Assembly (NCBI GenBank): GCA_017420455.1
Contig: JAFOJB010000547.1
Span: 1-8,883, forward strand
Direction: 5' to 3'
Source of the DNA: Blautia sp.
Lineage (GTDB): Bacteria > Bacillota > Clostridia > Lachnospirales > Lachnospiraceae
Length of the DNA stretch: 8,883 bases
Shown here: in pieces, positions 1 through 7,321 of the stretch
Position numbering within the stretch: the first letter of the stretch is position 1
Layout: every line of letters begins with the position of its first letter
Notes under the pieces: generated by a model
The model's database searches: none
Seen by the model: only the letters and a program-made list of their open reading frames with translations
What the model was told of the DNA's origin: nothing
Position numbers and translations under genes: made by a program

Positions 1-979
1 TAAGGATTACTGAATTCTTGATCACACAGTTGCTGCCAACAAATACATTTCTGAATAACACGGAATTCTCGACGGTACCATTGATGATACAGCCGCTGGA
101 TATAAGACTGTTCCTCACATTTGCTCCGGGATTGTACTTGGCCGGGGGCAGATCGTAAATCCTGGTCTTTATATGGGGCTCCTGTTTGAAGAAATAGTTC
201 CGGATTTCCGGGTCCAGGAATGCCATGTTGGTCTTATAATAAGATTCCGCGGTGGAGATATTGCTCCAGAAGGAATCGATCTTATAGCCGTAGATCCGCT
301 TCAGGTTCTTGTAGCGGATCAGGATATCCCGCACGAAATCCGTGCGGCCATCCTCGGCGGCCTTCTCGATCAGCTCGATGAGCTGCCTGCGCCGGATGAT
401 ATAGATACCGGCGGATACGGTATTGTAGGGGGAAACCATGGGTTTCTCCTCGAACTCTTCTATACGGCAGTCCTCATTCATACGCAGGACGCCGAAACGC
501 TCCACTTCCTTCTGGTCCTGAAGGGTGGTACATACCACCGTGATATCGGCTCTTTTTGCGATATGGTACTCCAGTACCCTGTTGAAGTCCATTTTATAAA
601 CGCCGTCGCCGGAGGCGATCACCACATAGGGTTCATGGCTGTCCTTCAGGAAGGAAATATTCTGGTAGATCGCGTCCGCGGTCCCCTGGTACCAGAAGCT
701 GTTTTCCTTGGTAATGGTGGGGGTGAATACGAACAGGCCGCCCTGCTTCCTGCCGAAATCCCACCATTTGGAGGAGCTTAAATGCTCGTTCAGGGAACGG
801 GCGTTGTACTGGGTAAGCACAGCTACCTTCTGTATATGAGAATTTGCCATGTTGCTGAGGGCAAAATCGATGCTGCGGTAGCTTCCGGCAACGGGCATGG
901 CCGCGATGGCTCTCCGGTTGGAAAGCTCACGCATCCTGTTGTTGTTGCCGCCTGCAAGAATAATTCCTATTGCTCTCAT
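1..979 (-). CDS. glgD: GlgD, glucose-1-phosphate adenylyltransferase-like regulatory subunit (3' end outside window)
   Basis: This is the partner subunit of GlgC in ADP-glucose formation for glycogen synthesis in the cytoplasm. The first 326 residues are visible, and the family is usually about 370, so only the end of the C-terminal beta-helix is missing. Reading from ATG at 979-977, the protein begins [11 protein letters not shown]. It has a degenerate nucleotide-binding loop GGNNNR (10-15) where GlgC has GGQGSRL. It keeps [10 protein letters not shown] (about 123-132), in which the His after the Asp of GlgC is replaced by Gly, and FEEKP (about 176-180), the glucose-1-phosphate binding segment. 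A hexapeptide-like repeat region starts near residue 285. The start overlaps the glgC stop (ATGA), so translation is coupled. In Firmicutes GlgD is known to be weakly active or inactive alone and to modulate GlgC. The damaged loop fits that, but the lack of activity here is inference. Confidence 0.95.
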   Translation of the reverse strand, partial: MRAIGIILAGGNNNRMRELSNRRAIAAMPVAGSYRSIDFALSNMANSHIQKVAVLTQYNARSLNEHLSSSKWWDFGRKQGGLFVFTPTITKENSFWYQGTADAIYQNISFLKDSHEPYVVIASGDGVYKMDFNRVLEYHIAKRADITVVCTTLQDQKEVERFGVLRMNEDCRIEEFEEKPMVSPYNTVSAGIYIIRRRQLIELIEKAAEDGRTDFVRDILIRYKNLKRIYGYKIDSFWSNISTAESYYKTNMAFLDPEIRNYFFKQEPHIKTRIYDLPPAKYNPGANVRNSLISSGCIINGTVENSVLFRNVFVGSNCVIKNSVIL

Positions 980-2256
980 ACTGCATCACCATCCTTTTCT
1001 GCTCCGATCACATGACCGCTGGGAAGCTGCCCGTCCGGATAGTCTGCGGGGGTCGTGACGCCTGAGATGGCGGTATTCTTTCCGATCTTTACATGATCGG
1101 GGATGACGCTGTGCTCCCCGATGGTGGCAAGGCCGAAAGCATAGATGGCAGGTTTCCACACATTCGGCACCTCCTCGCCGCAGCCGATGACCACGTCGTT
1201 TCCGATGGTGACGTCCTCTGCCACGATGGCCTTGTCCATGGTAACATTCCTGCCGACAGTGGAATTCCGCATAATGATGGAATCCCGCACGATACTGCCC
1301 TTTTCGATGATGACATTGGGACCGATCACGGAGTTGTATACTTCGCCGTAGATCTCGGCGCCCTCTCCGATCAGGCAGCGGCTTACAACTGCATCGGAAG
1401 AAAGGTACTGGGGAGGTATGATATCGCCCTTGGTGTAGATACGCCAGAATTCCTCATAGAGGTTGAACTCGGGGATGATATCGATCAGCTCCATATTGGC
1501 CTGCCAGTAAGACCCCAGCGTCCCCACATCTTTCCAGTAGCCGTTGTACTCGTAGGCGAAAAGCCGTTCTCCCTTGTTTTTGCAGTAGGGAAGTATGTGC
1601 TTCCCGAAGTCGCAGCTCTGCTGGTCACGAAGATCGTACAGGGCTTCCTTCATGGCCTTCCAGCTGAAAATATAGATTCCCATGGACGCCAGATTGCTGC
1701 TGGGATGCTCGGGCTTCTCCTCGAACTCCTGAATACGCCCGGTTTCGTCTGTTACCATGATGCCGAACCGGCTTGCTTCCTCCATGGGAACCGGCATACA
1801 GGCTATCGTTACATCTGCTTTATTCGCTTTGTGGAAATCCAGCATGACCTCGTAATCCATCTTGTAAATATGGTCTCCGGAAAGGATCAGGACATAATCC
1901 GGATGATACTGTTCCATATAGTCCATATTCTGGTAGATCGCGTTGGCCGTACCTGTATACCACTCGCTGTTGCTGCTATTTTCATAAGGCGGCAGCACTG
2001 TCACGCCGCCCTCGTTCCGGTCCAGGTCCCAGGGGATGCCGATCCCGATATGGGTATTCAGGCGGAGCGGCTGATACTGCGTCAGCACACCGACGGTGTC
2101 GATCCCCGAATTGATACAGTTGCTGAGGGGAAAATCGATGATACGGTATTTTCCTCCGAAAGCGACTGCGGGTTTGGCGACTTTTTCCGTCAGAACACCC
2201 AGCCTGCTCCCCTGGCCTCCGGCTAAGAGCATGGCTATCATCTCTTTCTTTAGCAT
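976..2256 (-). CDS. glgC: Glucose-1-phosphate adenylyltransferase (ADP-glucose pyrophosphorylase)
   Basis: GlgC makes ADP-glucose and pyrophosphate from ATP and glucose-1-phosphate, the committed step of bacterial glycogen synthesis. The 426 residues form an N-terminal nucleotidyltransferase fold and a C-terminal left-handed beta-helix. Visible motifs are GGQGSRL (13-19), [15 protein letters not shown] (28-42), the metal-binding segment [10 protein letters not shown] (126-135), the sugar-phosphate motif FEEKP (178-182) and YWKDVGT (240-246). Hexapeptide-type repeats follow from about residue 290. All the expected active-site motifs are intact, so this is the catalytic subunit. The ATG at 2256-2254 has a strong ribosome binding site, GAGGTGA on the minus strand (2261-2267), four bases upstream. 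The stop overlaps the glgD start, and both genes share the promoter and dyad just upstream. No branching enzyme or glycogen synthase gene is visible in the window. Confidence 0.97.
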   Translation of the reverse strand: MLKKEMIAMLLAGGQGSRLGVLTEKVAKPAVAFGGKYRIIDFPLSNCINSGIDTVGVLTQYQPLRLNTHIGIGIPWDLDRNEGGVTVLPPYENSSNSEWYTGTANAIYQNMDYMEQYHPDYVLILSGDHIYKMDYEVMLDFHKANKADVTIACMPVPMEEASRFGIMVTDETGRIQEFEEKPEHPSSNLASMGIYIFSWKAMKEALYDLRDQQSCDFGKHILPYCKNKGERLFAYEYNGYWKDVGTLGSYWQANMELIDIIPEFNLYEEFWRIYTKGDIIPPQYLSSDAVVSRCLIGEGAEIYGEVYNSVIGPNVIIEKGSIVRDSIIMRNSTVGRNVTMDKAIVAEDVTIGNDVVIGCGEEVPNVWKPAIYAFGLATIGEHSVIPDHVKIGKNTAISGVTTPADYPDGQLPSGHVIGAEKDGDAV

Positions 2257-2269
2257 GCAATCACCTCTT

Positions 2270-2299
2270 GTATGTTATGATTCTTGTATTATAACATAC
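2270..2299. promoter_or_regulatory. Perfect 9-bp inverted repeat over the glgCD promoter, candidate operator
   Basis: GTATGTTAT (2270-2278) and ATAACATAC (2291-2299) are exact reverse complements separated by 12 bases. The dyad covers the extended -10 box and the predicted transcription start of glgC. Because one arm lies upstream of the start site, the transcript would not carry both arms, so an RNA hairpin is unlikely and a protein-binding operator is the better reading. No specific regulator can be named from the sequence. Confidence 0.6.
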
Positions 2300-2316
2300 T
2301 TCGAAAAATTAGTGAA
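2288..2316 (-). promoter_or_regulatory. glgCD promoter (extended -10)
   Basis: Read on the minus strand, TATAAT lies at 2293-2288 and is preceded by TGT, giving the extended -10 form TGnTATAAT. A -35-like TTCACT lies at 2316-2311, with exactly 17 bp between the boxes. The expected start of transcription is near 2281, giving a leader of about 25 bases that carries the GAGGTGA ribosome binding site of glgC. Confidence 0.8.
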
Positions 2317-2431
2317 CATTATTTACAATGATTTTCCTGATTTTTTCTGTATTTTTATCTGTATTTACCAGTATCTTACCAGATTTGTCAAAAGTGAAGG
2401 ATGCTTTTTGCTCAATTATGACAATGCCCAC

Positions 2432-2460
2432 TTTTCAATTGTCCGGATTCGATGTATAAT
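2432..2460 (+). promoter_or_regulatory. Promoter of murC
   Basis: A perfect TATAAT lies at 2455-2460, with a 4/6 match to the -35 consensus (TTTTCA, 2432-2437) 17 bp upstream. It is the only good sigma-A-like promoter seen between glgC and murC on this strand. It would give a leader of about 50 bases. The intergenic stretch 2257-2431 is AT-rich and otherwise holds only the glgC promoter and short direct repeats. Confidence 0.65.
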
Positions 2461-2516
2461 CATGATATCTGTCCGGAAAGAACAGCAGCGGAAGAAATTG
2501 TAAAGGAGTCATTGAT

Positions 2517-3896
2517 ATGTATCAGATAGATTTTCATCATCCGATAAGTGTCCATTTTATCGGGATCGGCGGAATCAGCATGAGCGGTCTTGCCGAGATT
2601 CTGAAAAAAGAGGGGTTTTCGGTTTCCGGCTCGGACGCGAAGGAGAGTCCTCTTACCCGCGCGCTGGAGCAGAAGGGCATCCGTGTGTTTTATGGCCAGA
2701 GGGCATCCAATATTCTGCCGGATGTATCGCTGGTAGTATATACAGCTGCGGTAAAGGGCGATAACCCGGAATTTATGCGGGCAAAGGAACTGGGCCTGCC
2801 GATCATGTCCAGGGCAGAGCTTCTGGGGCAGCTGATGAAGAATTACAAGGTTCCCATCGCCATCGCGGGGACCCACGGAAAGACTACCACCACCTCCATG
2901 ATCTCCCATATTTTCCTGGAGGGCGGGTACGATCCGACCATCTCCGTGGGGGGAATCCTTCCTTCCATCGGCGGGAATGTGAGAGTAGGAGGACCAGAGT
3001 ACTTTATCACGGAAGCCTGTGAATATACCAACAGTTTTTTAAGCTTTTTCCCGAAGGTGGCGCTGATTCTGAACATGGATGCGGATCACCTGGACTTTTT
3101 CAGCGATATCGACGATATCCGCCGTTCCTTCCGGAAATTTGCGGAACTTCTGCCGCAGGACGGAACCCTGATCATCAACGCGGATACGCCGGAGTACCGT
3201 ATGATCACGGAGAATCTTCCCTGCCGCGTCGTGACTTACGGCCTCAAGGAGGAAGCGGATTATACGGCTGCGGATATCACCTATGACAAGTATGGTCATG
3301 CATCCTTCACGGTGATGTGCCATGGAAAGAAAACGGGCAGCTTCTATTTAAAGGTACCGGGGATCCATAATGTCTCCAATGCACTCGGGGCGGTCATCAC
3401 AGCTTATCTTTTTGACATCCCTCAGGAGGTAGTGGTGAAAGGTCTGGGAAGCTTTACCGGAACAGACCGGCGTTTCCAGTACAAAGGGGAGGTCGGCGGT
3501 GTTGCCGTAATCGACGACTATGCCCATCATCCCACAGAGATTGCGGCGACGCTGAACGCAGCCGCGAATTATCCCCATAAGAACGTATGGTGTGTTTTCC
3601 AGCCCCATACCTATACCCGGACAAAGGCTTTGCTGCCGGATTTCGCGAAGGCGCTTACACTTGCGGATCATGTGGTTCTCGCAGATATTTACGCGGCCAG
3701 GGAGAAGGATACCCTTGGAATCTCATCGGAAAACCTGAGAGACGAGATCGTGAAGCTTGGAACACCCTGCGAGTATTTTCCGACCTTTGACGAGATAGAG
3801 AATTATCTGCTCCAGAATTGCCAGCCCGGGGATCTTCTGATCACCATGGGCGCAGGGGATGTGGTAAATATAGGAGAGCATCTTCTGGGAAAGTAA
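2517..3896 (+). CDS. murC: UDP-N-acetylmuramate--L-alanine ligase
   Basis: MurC adds L-alanine to UDP-N-acetylmuramate using ATP, the first amino-acid addition in cytoplasmic peptidoglycan precursor synthesis. The 459 residues match the usual length and three-domain Mur ligase layout. The N-terminal UDP-sugar domain has HFIGIGGISMSGLA (13-25). The central ATPase domain has the P-loop GTHGKTTTT (118-126), the EACEY segment (166-170) and DADHLDFF (188-195). The substrate-binding linker PGIHNVSNALGA is at 281-292, and the C-terminal domain has GTDRRF (315-320), DDYAHHPTEI (333-342) and FQPHTYTRT (361-369). All are diagnostic of MurC rather than MurD, MurE or MurF. The ATG has AAAGGAG (2502-2508) eight bases upstream. 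It stands alone rather than in a dcw cluster and heads the plus-strand gene run that continues into replication genes. Confidence 0.98.
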   Translation: MYQIDFHHPISVHFIGIGGISMSGLAEILKKEGFSVSGSDAKESPLTRALEQKGIRVFYGQRASNILPDVSLVVYTAAVKGDNPEFMRAKELGLPIMSRAELLGQLMKNYKVPIAIAGTHGKTTTTSMISHIFLEGGYDPTISVGGILPSIGGNVRVGGPEYFITEACEYTNSFLSFFPKVALILNMDADHLDFFSDIDDIRRSFRKFAELLPQDGTLIINADTPEYRMITENLPCRVVTYGLKEEADYTAADITYDKYGHASFTVMCHGKKTGSFYLKVPGIHNVSNALGAVITAYLFDIPQEVVVKGLGSFTGTDRRFQYKGEVGGVAVIDDYAHHPTEIAATLNAAANYPHKNVWCVFQPHTYTRTKALLPDFAKALTLADHVVLADIYAAREKDTLGISSENLRDEIVKLGTPCEYFPTFDEIENYLLQNCQPGDLLITMGAGDVVNIGEHLLGK

Positions 3897-3900
3897 GGGA

Positions 3901-3931
3901 GCCTGCCGCCCTTCGGGGCTGCAGGGCAGGC
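3901..3931 (+). other. Intercistronic hairpin with a cUUCGg tetraloop between murC and the dnaD-like gene
   Basis: GCCTGCC (3901-3907) pairs with GGCAGGC (3925-3931). Inside it, GCCC (3908-3911) pairs with GGGC (3916-3919) around the tetraloop TTCG, leaving a five-base bulge at 3920-3924. It begins five bases after the murC stop codon. No run of T follows, so it is not a standard intrinsic terminator. It may stabilise the murC message end, pause polymerase or mark a processing site. Confidence 0.6.
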
Positions 3932-3960
3932 GGACTGCGGGATCGGCATCTGACAGCATA

Positions 3961-3974
3961 TAAACATGTGTTTA
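3961..3974. repeat. 14-bp dyad upstream of the dnaD-like gene
   Basis: TAAACA (3961-3966) and TGTTTA (3969-3974) are exact reverse complements with two bases between them, immediately before the ribosome binding site of the next gene. The loop is too short for an RNA hairpin, so if it is functional it would be a DNA site. Its short length makes chance plausible. Confidence 0.3.
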
Positions 3975-3996
3975 CAGAGGAGGAGAATGGCCTGAA

Positions 3997-5097
3997 ATGG
4001 GAATCATAACAATCCAAAATGAATCAAGGCTGCTCCATACCATGGTGCCGAACTGGTTTATCGATCAGTATGTGCCCAAGGCGAACGGGGAGTTTGTGAA
4101 GGTATACCTGACGCTGCTCCGTCTTGTGTCCGGAAAGGAAACGGCTTTCGATCTTTCCAGGCTTGCGGATTTTCTGCTCTGTACAGAGAGAGATGTCGTA
4201 AGAGCCGTGAAATACTGGGAAAAGGAGGGACTTTTGTCCCTTTCTTTCGCTTCGGATAAATCTCTGGAGAGCATCAGCTTCTGCCATACCCGGGACGAAG
4301 CGGTATCTCCTGCGGCAGTTCGGGAAGAGGAGCCGGTGGATTTCGACCTGGTAACAGACAGCGCTTCTGACAGCCCGGAAAAAAGAAAGGAGAACCGGCC
4401 GTCTTCTCTTACGCCGGAGAGAGTGGAACAGCTGAAGGCGGACGAGGGTATTACGCAGCTGCTGTTTATTGCGGAGCAGTATATGAAGAAAACTCTTTCG
4501 TCTTCGGAAATGCGGAAGATCCTTTCCTTCTATGAGGAACTGGGCATGTCGGTGGACCTGATCGAATACCTTATAGAGTACTGTGTGAGCCACAATCACA
4601 GAAGTATGCGGTATATGGAAACGGTGGCCGCAGCCTGGGCGAAGGATGGGATTACCTCGGTCCAGATGGCGAAGGAGTCGGTATCGGCGTACCGGAAGGA
4701 TTATTATACCATCCTGAAGGCGATGGGAGTAAAGGGCAGGGATCCGGTAAACGAGGAGATTGTCTTTATGGACAGATGGATGAATGAGTTCGGGTTTGAC
4801 CTGCCCATCATCCAGGAGGCCTGCAGCCGTACCATTCTGAAACTGGGACAGCCCAGCTTTCAGTATACGGAAGGGATTCTTTCCGACTGGAAAAACAGAG
4901 GAGTTCACTATCAGAAGGATATCGACGTTCTGGATGAAGAACATAAAAAGAAGCAGAAGGAAGCAAGAGAACCCAGAGAACCCAGGGGAGGACAAAGAAA
5001 GACAGGCACGAACCGGTTCAGCAATTTCCCTCAGCGTGAATATGATTTTGAAGATTATGAAAAACAGCTGCTGGACTGTCCTCCGGGGAAAAAATGA
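3997..5097 (+). CDS. DnaD/DnaB-family (DDBH2) replication initiation-type protein
   Basis: The 366 residues resemble the DnaD/DnaB family of Firmicutes, which helps open or remodel origin DNA and load the replicative helicase. An N-terminal winged-helix-like segment (about 10-90) is followed by an acidic, low-complexity linker (about 100-140). Two copies of the DnaD C-terminal fold appear to follow. The first, about 145-222, ends in the signature YMETVAAAW (206-214) and KDGI. The second, about 233-306, ends in YTEGILSDW (290-298). The tail from about 313 to 340 is strongly basic and may bind DNA. The ATG at 3997 has the strong site GAGGAGGAG (3977-3985) upstream. A helicase-loader gene follows after a 40-base gap, supporting a joint role in primosome assembly. 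The family assignment is from motifs; whether it is a true DnaD or DnaB (Bacillus sense) equivalent is not settled. Confidence 0.85.
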   Translation: MGIITIQNESRLLHTMVPNWFIDQYVPKANGEFVKVYLTLLRLVSGKETAFDLSRLADFLLCTERDVVRAVKYWEKEGLLSLSFASDKSLESISFCHTRDEAVSPAAVREEEPVDFDLVTDSASDSPEKRKENRPSSLTPERVEQLKADEGITQLLFIAEQYMKKTLSSSEMRKILSFYEELGMSVDLIEYLIEYCVSHNHRSMRYMETVAAAWAKDGITSVQMAKESVSAYRKDYYTILKAMGVKGRDPVNEEIVFMDRWMNEFGFDLPIIQEACSRTILKLGQPSFQYTEGILSDWKNRGVHYQKDIDVLDEEHKKKQKEAREPREPRGGQRKTGTNRFSNFPQREYDFEDYEKQLLDCPPGKK

Positions 5098-5123
5098 GGA
5101 TCGCAGAGGGTGAGCCGCGAGGG

Positions 5124-5130
5124 AGGAGGT
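5124..5130 (+). promoter_or_regulatory. Ribosome binding site that decides the TTG start of the dnaC-like gene
   Basis: AGGAGGT is a near-perfect complement of the 16S rRNA tail. It stands seven bases before TTG at 5138, which is ideal spacing. The earlier GTG at 5129 lies within it and cannot use it. Confidence 0.7.
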
Positions 5131-5137
5131 GGAGCTG

Positions 5138-6136
5138 TTGCCCCTTGATAATACGCAGTACGAGATGATCATGCGGGAATATGACCGCCGGCAGAATGAG
5201 AACAGACGGCGGCTGATCCTGCGGCAGCAGGAGATCTATCAGAAGATCCCTGAATATTCGGAAACAGAGGACGAGATCTCATCCATCGGCGCCAGTGCGG
5301 TGAGGGCGGCTGTTCTGGGAAAAAGAGATGGCACGAAGGAACTGAAGGACAGGCTTTCGGTCCTGTTTGAAAAAAAGCGGCAGCTTCTTCTGGATCACGG
5401 GTATCCCGGGGATTATCTGGAGCCTGTGTATTCCTGCCCGGTCTGCCAGGACACGGGATTTATAAATGGGAATAAGTGCAGGTGCTTCCAGAAGACATTG
5501 ACGGATCTTCTGTATTCTCAGTCAAACCTCAGGGAAATCCTGAAACAGGAGAATTTTTCTTCCTTTTCCCTTGCTTTTTATTCGGATACGGCGGTGGATC
5601 CCATCAGCGGTATGACGCACAGGGCTCTGGCAAAAAAGGCCTTCGATCTTTCCAGGGAATTTACAGCCCGGTTTGACACGCAGTCTGAAAACCTGTTTTT
5701 TTACGGAGATACCGGAGTGGGCAAGACCTTCCTCTCTCATTGTATCGCGGGGGATCTTCTTCTCTCCGGGCATTCTGTCCTTTATTATTCTTCTTATGAG
5801 TTATTCGAAGCACTGGCGGATGAGGCTTTTGACAGAAAGGAAGGGCAGAATGGGCAAAGTGTGCTGGATCCTTTCCTTATGTGTGATCTTCTGATCATCG
5901 ACGACCTGGGGGCGGAGCGCACGAACAGCTTTGTGGCCTCCGAGCTGTTTCTTCTGGTCAATGAAAGGCTTCTTCGCCGGAAATCGACAGTGATTTCGAC
6001 GAATCTTACATTCCGGGATTTTTCAGCCGTCTATACAGAGCGGACGTTTTCCAGAATTACCAGCAGTTATGCGATGGCCAGGCTGGTGGGCAGTGATATA
6101 CGGATTCAGAAAAAACTTTCAGGAGGGCATGCGTAA
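5138..6136 (+). CDS. DnaC/DnaI-like AAA+ ATPase, replicative helicase loader
   Basis: This is an ATP-binding protein of the DnaC/DnaI/IstB class, expected to load the replicative helicase with the DnaD-like protein encoded just upstream. Taking the TTG at 5138, the protein is 332 residues. The N-terminal third is charged and helical. It is followed by a cysteine cluster C100-x2-C103-x10-C114-x-C116, which may bind zinc as in DnaI. The AAA+ domain has Walker A GDTGVGKT (190-197), Walker B LLIIDDLGAE (251-260), sensor-1 STNL (287-290) and the arginine-bearing ERTFSRI (about 301-307). The TTG start is chosen because AGGAGGT (5124-5130) lies seven bases before it. The in-frame GTG at 5129 overlaps that ribosome binding site and would add three residues. 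The stop codon overlaps the prs start by one base. There is no IS21 transposase beside it, so IstB is unlikely. Confidence 0.9.
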   Translation: MPLDNTQYEMIMREYDRRQNENRRRLILRQQEIYQKIPEYSETEDEISSIGASAVRAAVLGKRDGTKELKDRLSVLFEKKRQLLLDHGYPGDYLEPVYSCPVCQDTGFINGNKCRCFQKTLTDLLYSQSNLREILKQENFSSFSLAFYSDTAVDPISGMTHRALAKKAFDLSREFTARFDTQSENLFFYGDTGVGKTFLSHCIAGDLLLSGHSVLYYSSYELFEALADEAFDRKEGQNGQSVLDPFLMCDLLIIDDLGAERTNSFVASELFLLVNERLLRRKSTVISTNLTFRDFSAVYTERTFSRITSSYAMARLVGSDIRIQKKLSGGHA

Positions 6137-7317
6137 TGGCACAGTTGAAGGTGAAGGATGTGACGACACTTCCGGTGGGAAGGCTTGGGCTGATCTCGCT
6201 GGACAGTATCAGGGATCTCGGGGAAAAGGTGGACCGCTGGCTGGTGAGCTGGCGTAATGACCGGGAGCGTCAGAAGGTCGCGCCTCTGTCGATGGAAGGG
6301 TATCGGAGAAGCTCCTACCAGATTCACGCGGAGACTCCCAGGTTCGGTTCCGGGGAGGCAAAATGTGTCATTAAAGAGTCTGTACGCGGAGACGATATCT
6401 ATATTCTTCTGGATGTGTGTAATTACAGTCTTACCTATTCGATCGGGAAGTTTACAAACAGGATGTCGCCGGACGATCATTTCCAGGATCTGAAAAGAGT
6501 GATCGCGGCAATCGGCGGGAAAGCCCGGCGTGTAAACGTGATCATGCCCTATCTTTATGAAAGCAGACAGAGCAAGCGGGTCGGACGTGAGTCCCTGGAC
6601 TGCGCCACGGCCCTGCAGGAGCTTCTGGGGATGGGGGTGGAAAATATTATCGCATTTGACGCCCATGATCCGCAGGTGCAGAACGCGACGCCGCTGAACG
6701 GGTTTGAGACGGTGCAGCCATCCTACCAGTTTATTAAGGGACTGCTGGCAAATGAGAAGGGGCTGAAGCTGGATAATGATCATTTTATGATCATCAGTCC
6801 TGACGAGGGAAGCATGAACCGGGCGATCTATCTGGCGAATATTCTCGGAGTCGATATGGGGATGTACTACAAGCGGCTGGACTATTCGAAGATGGAAAAC
6901 GGGCGGCATCCCATTGCGGCATATGAGTTTCTGGGACCGGATGTTTCAGGAAAGGATCTGATCCTGGTAGACGATATGATCTCCTCGGGAGAGACGATGC
7001 TGAAGATCGCGTCTCTTCTGAAGGAGCGCGGATGCGGCAGGCTCTATATCTGCGCGACCTTCGGGCTTTTTTCGAACGGGCTGGACGGGTTTGACAAGGC
7101 GTACAGGGATGGGATCTTTGACAGGCTTCTTACGACGAACCTGGTATACCAGAGACCGGATCTTCTGGAAAAGGAGTATTACATCTCCTGCGATATGAGC
7201 AAGTATATCGCTCTGATCATTGACACGCTGAATCATGATCTTTCGGTAAGCCATCTTCTGGATCCGGTGGACAGGATTAAGCGGTGCGTGGAAGAGTATA
7301 AAAAGAAACAGGCGTAA
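6136..7317 (+). CDS. prs: Divergent ribose-phosphate pyrophosphokinase (PRPP synthetase family)
   Basis: The expected reaction is ribose-5-phosphate plus ATP to PRPP, feeding purine, pyrimidine, histidine and tryptophan synthesis. At 393 residues it is about 75 longer than typical bacterial PrsA (about 315). The family segments are present in order but altered. VRGDDIYILLDV (83-94) stands for the usual RGxDVFI strand, and MPYLYESRQSKR (137-148) for the flexible-loop MPYxxYxRQDRK. FDAHDPQVQN (174-183) stands for the catalytic-His DLHxxQIQ, and YYKRLDY (244-250) for the DKRR region. LILVDDMISSGETM (275-288) is the PRPP-binding loop, usually VDDxIDTAGT. The extra length is an N-terminal extension before residue 80 and a longer segment after strand RGDDIYI. 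AGGAGG at 6121-6126 precedes the ATG, which shares one base with the upstream stop codon, so translation is coupled. The fold is clear; identical activity is inferred, and a related phosphoribosyltransferase-type role cannot be excluded. Confidence 0.85.
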   Translation: MAQLKVKDVTTLPVGRLGLISLDSIRDLGEKVDRWLVSWRNDRERQKVAPLSMEGYRRSSYQIHAETPRFGSGEAKCVIKESVRGDDIYILLDVCNYSLTYSIGKFTNRMSPDDHFQDLKRVIAAIGGKARRVNVIMPYLYESRQSKRVGRESLDCATALQELLGMGVENIIAFDAHDPQVQNATPLNGFETVQPSYQFIKGLLANEKGLKLDNDHFMIISPDEGSMNRAIYLANILGVDMGMYYKRLDYSKMENGRHPIAAYEFLGPDVSGKDLILVDDMISSGETMLKIASLLKERGCGRLYICATFGLFSNGLDGFDKAYRDGIFDRLLTTNLVYQRPDLLEKEYYISCDMSKYIALIIDTLNHDLSVSHLLDPVDRIKRCVEEYKKKQA

Positions 7318-7321
7318 ACGG

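Noticed and set aside
1093..2226. Long open frame (377 codons) on the plus strand opposite glgC
   Set aside because: It is a mirror of glgC codon usage. The minus-strand protein has all the GlgC motifs, and this frame has no recognisable domain.
4024..5172. Long open frame (382 codons) on the minus strand opposite the dnaD-like gene
   Set aside because: The translation is rich in Arg, Leu, Phe and His without domain signs, and the plus-strand frame has a good ribosome binding site and family motifs.
5138..6136. IstB transposition helper instead of helicase loader
   Set aside because: No IS21-type transposase or terminal repeats are nearby. The cysteine cluster and the upstream DnaD-like gene fit a chromosomal helicase loader.
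6106..6909. Open frame on the minus strand opposite prs
   Set aside because: No ribosome binding site or domain is seen, and it is fully covered by the clear Prs reading frame.
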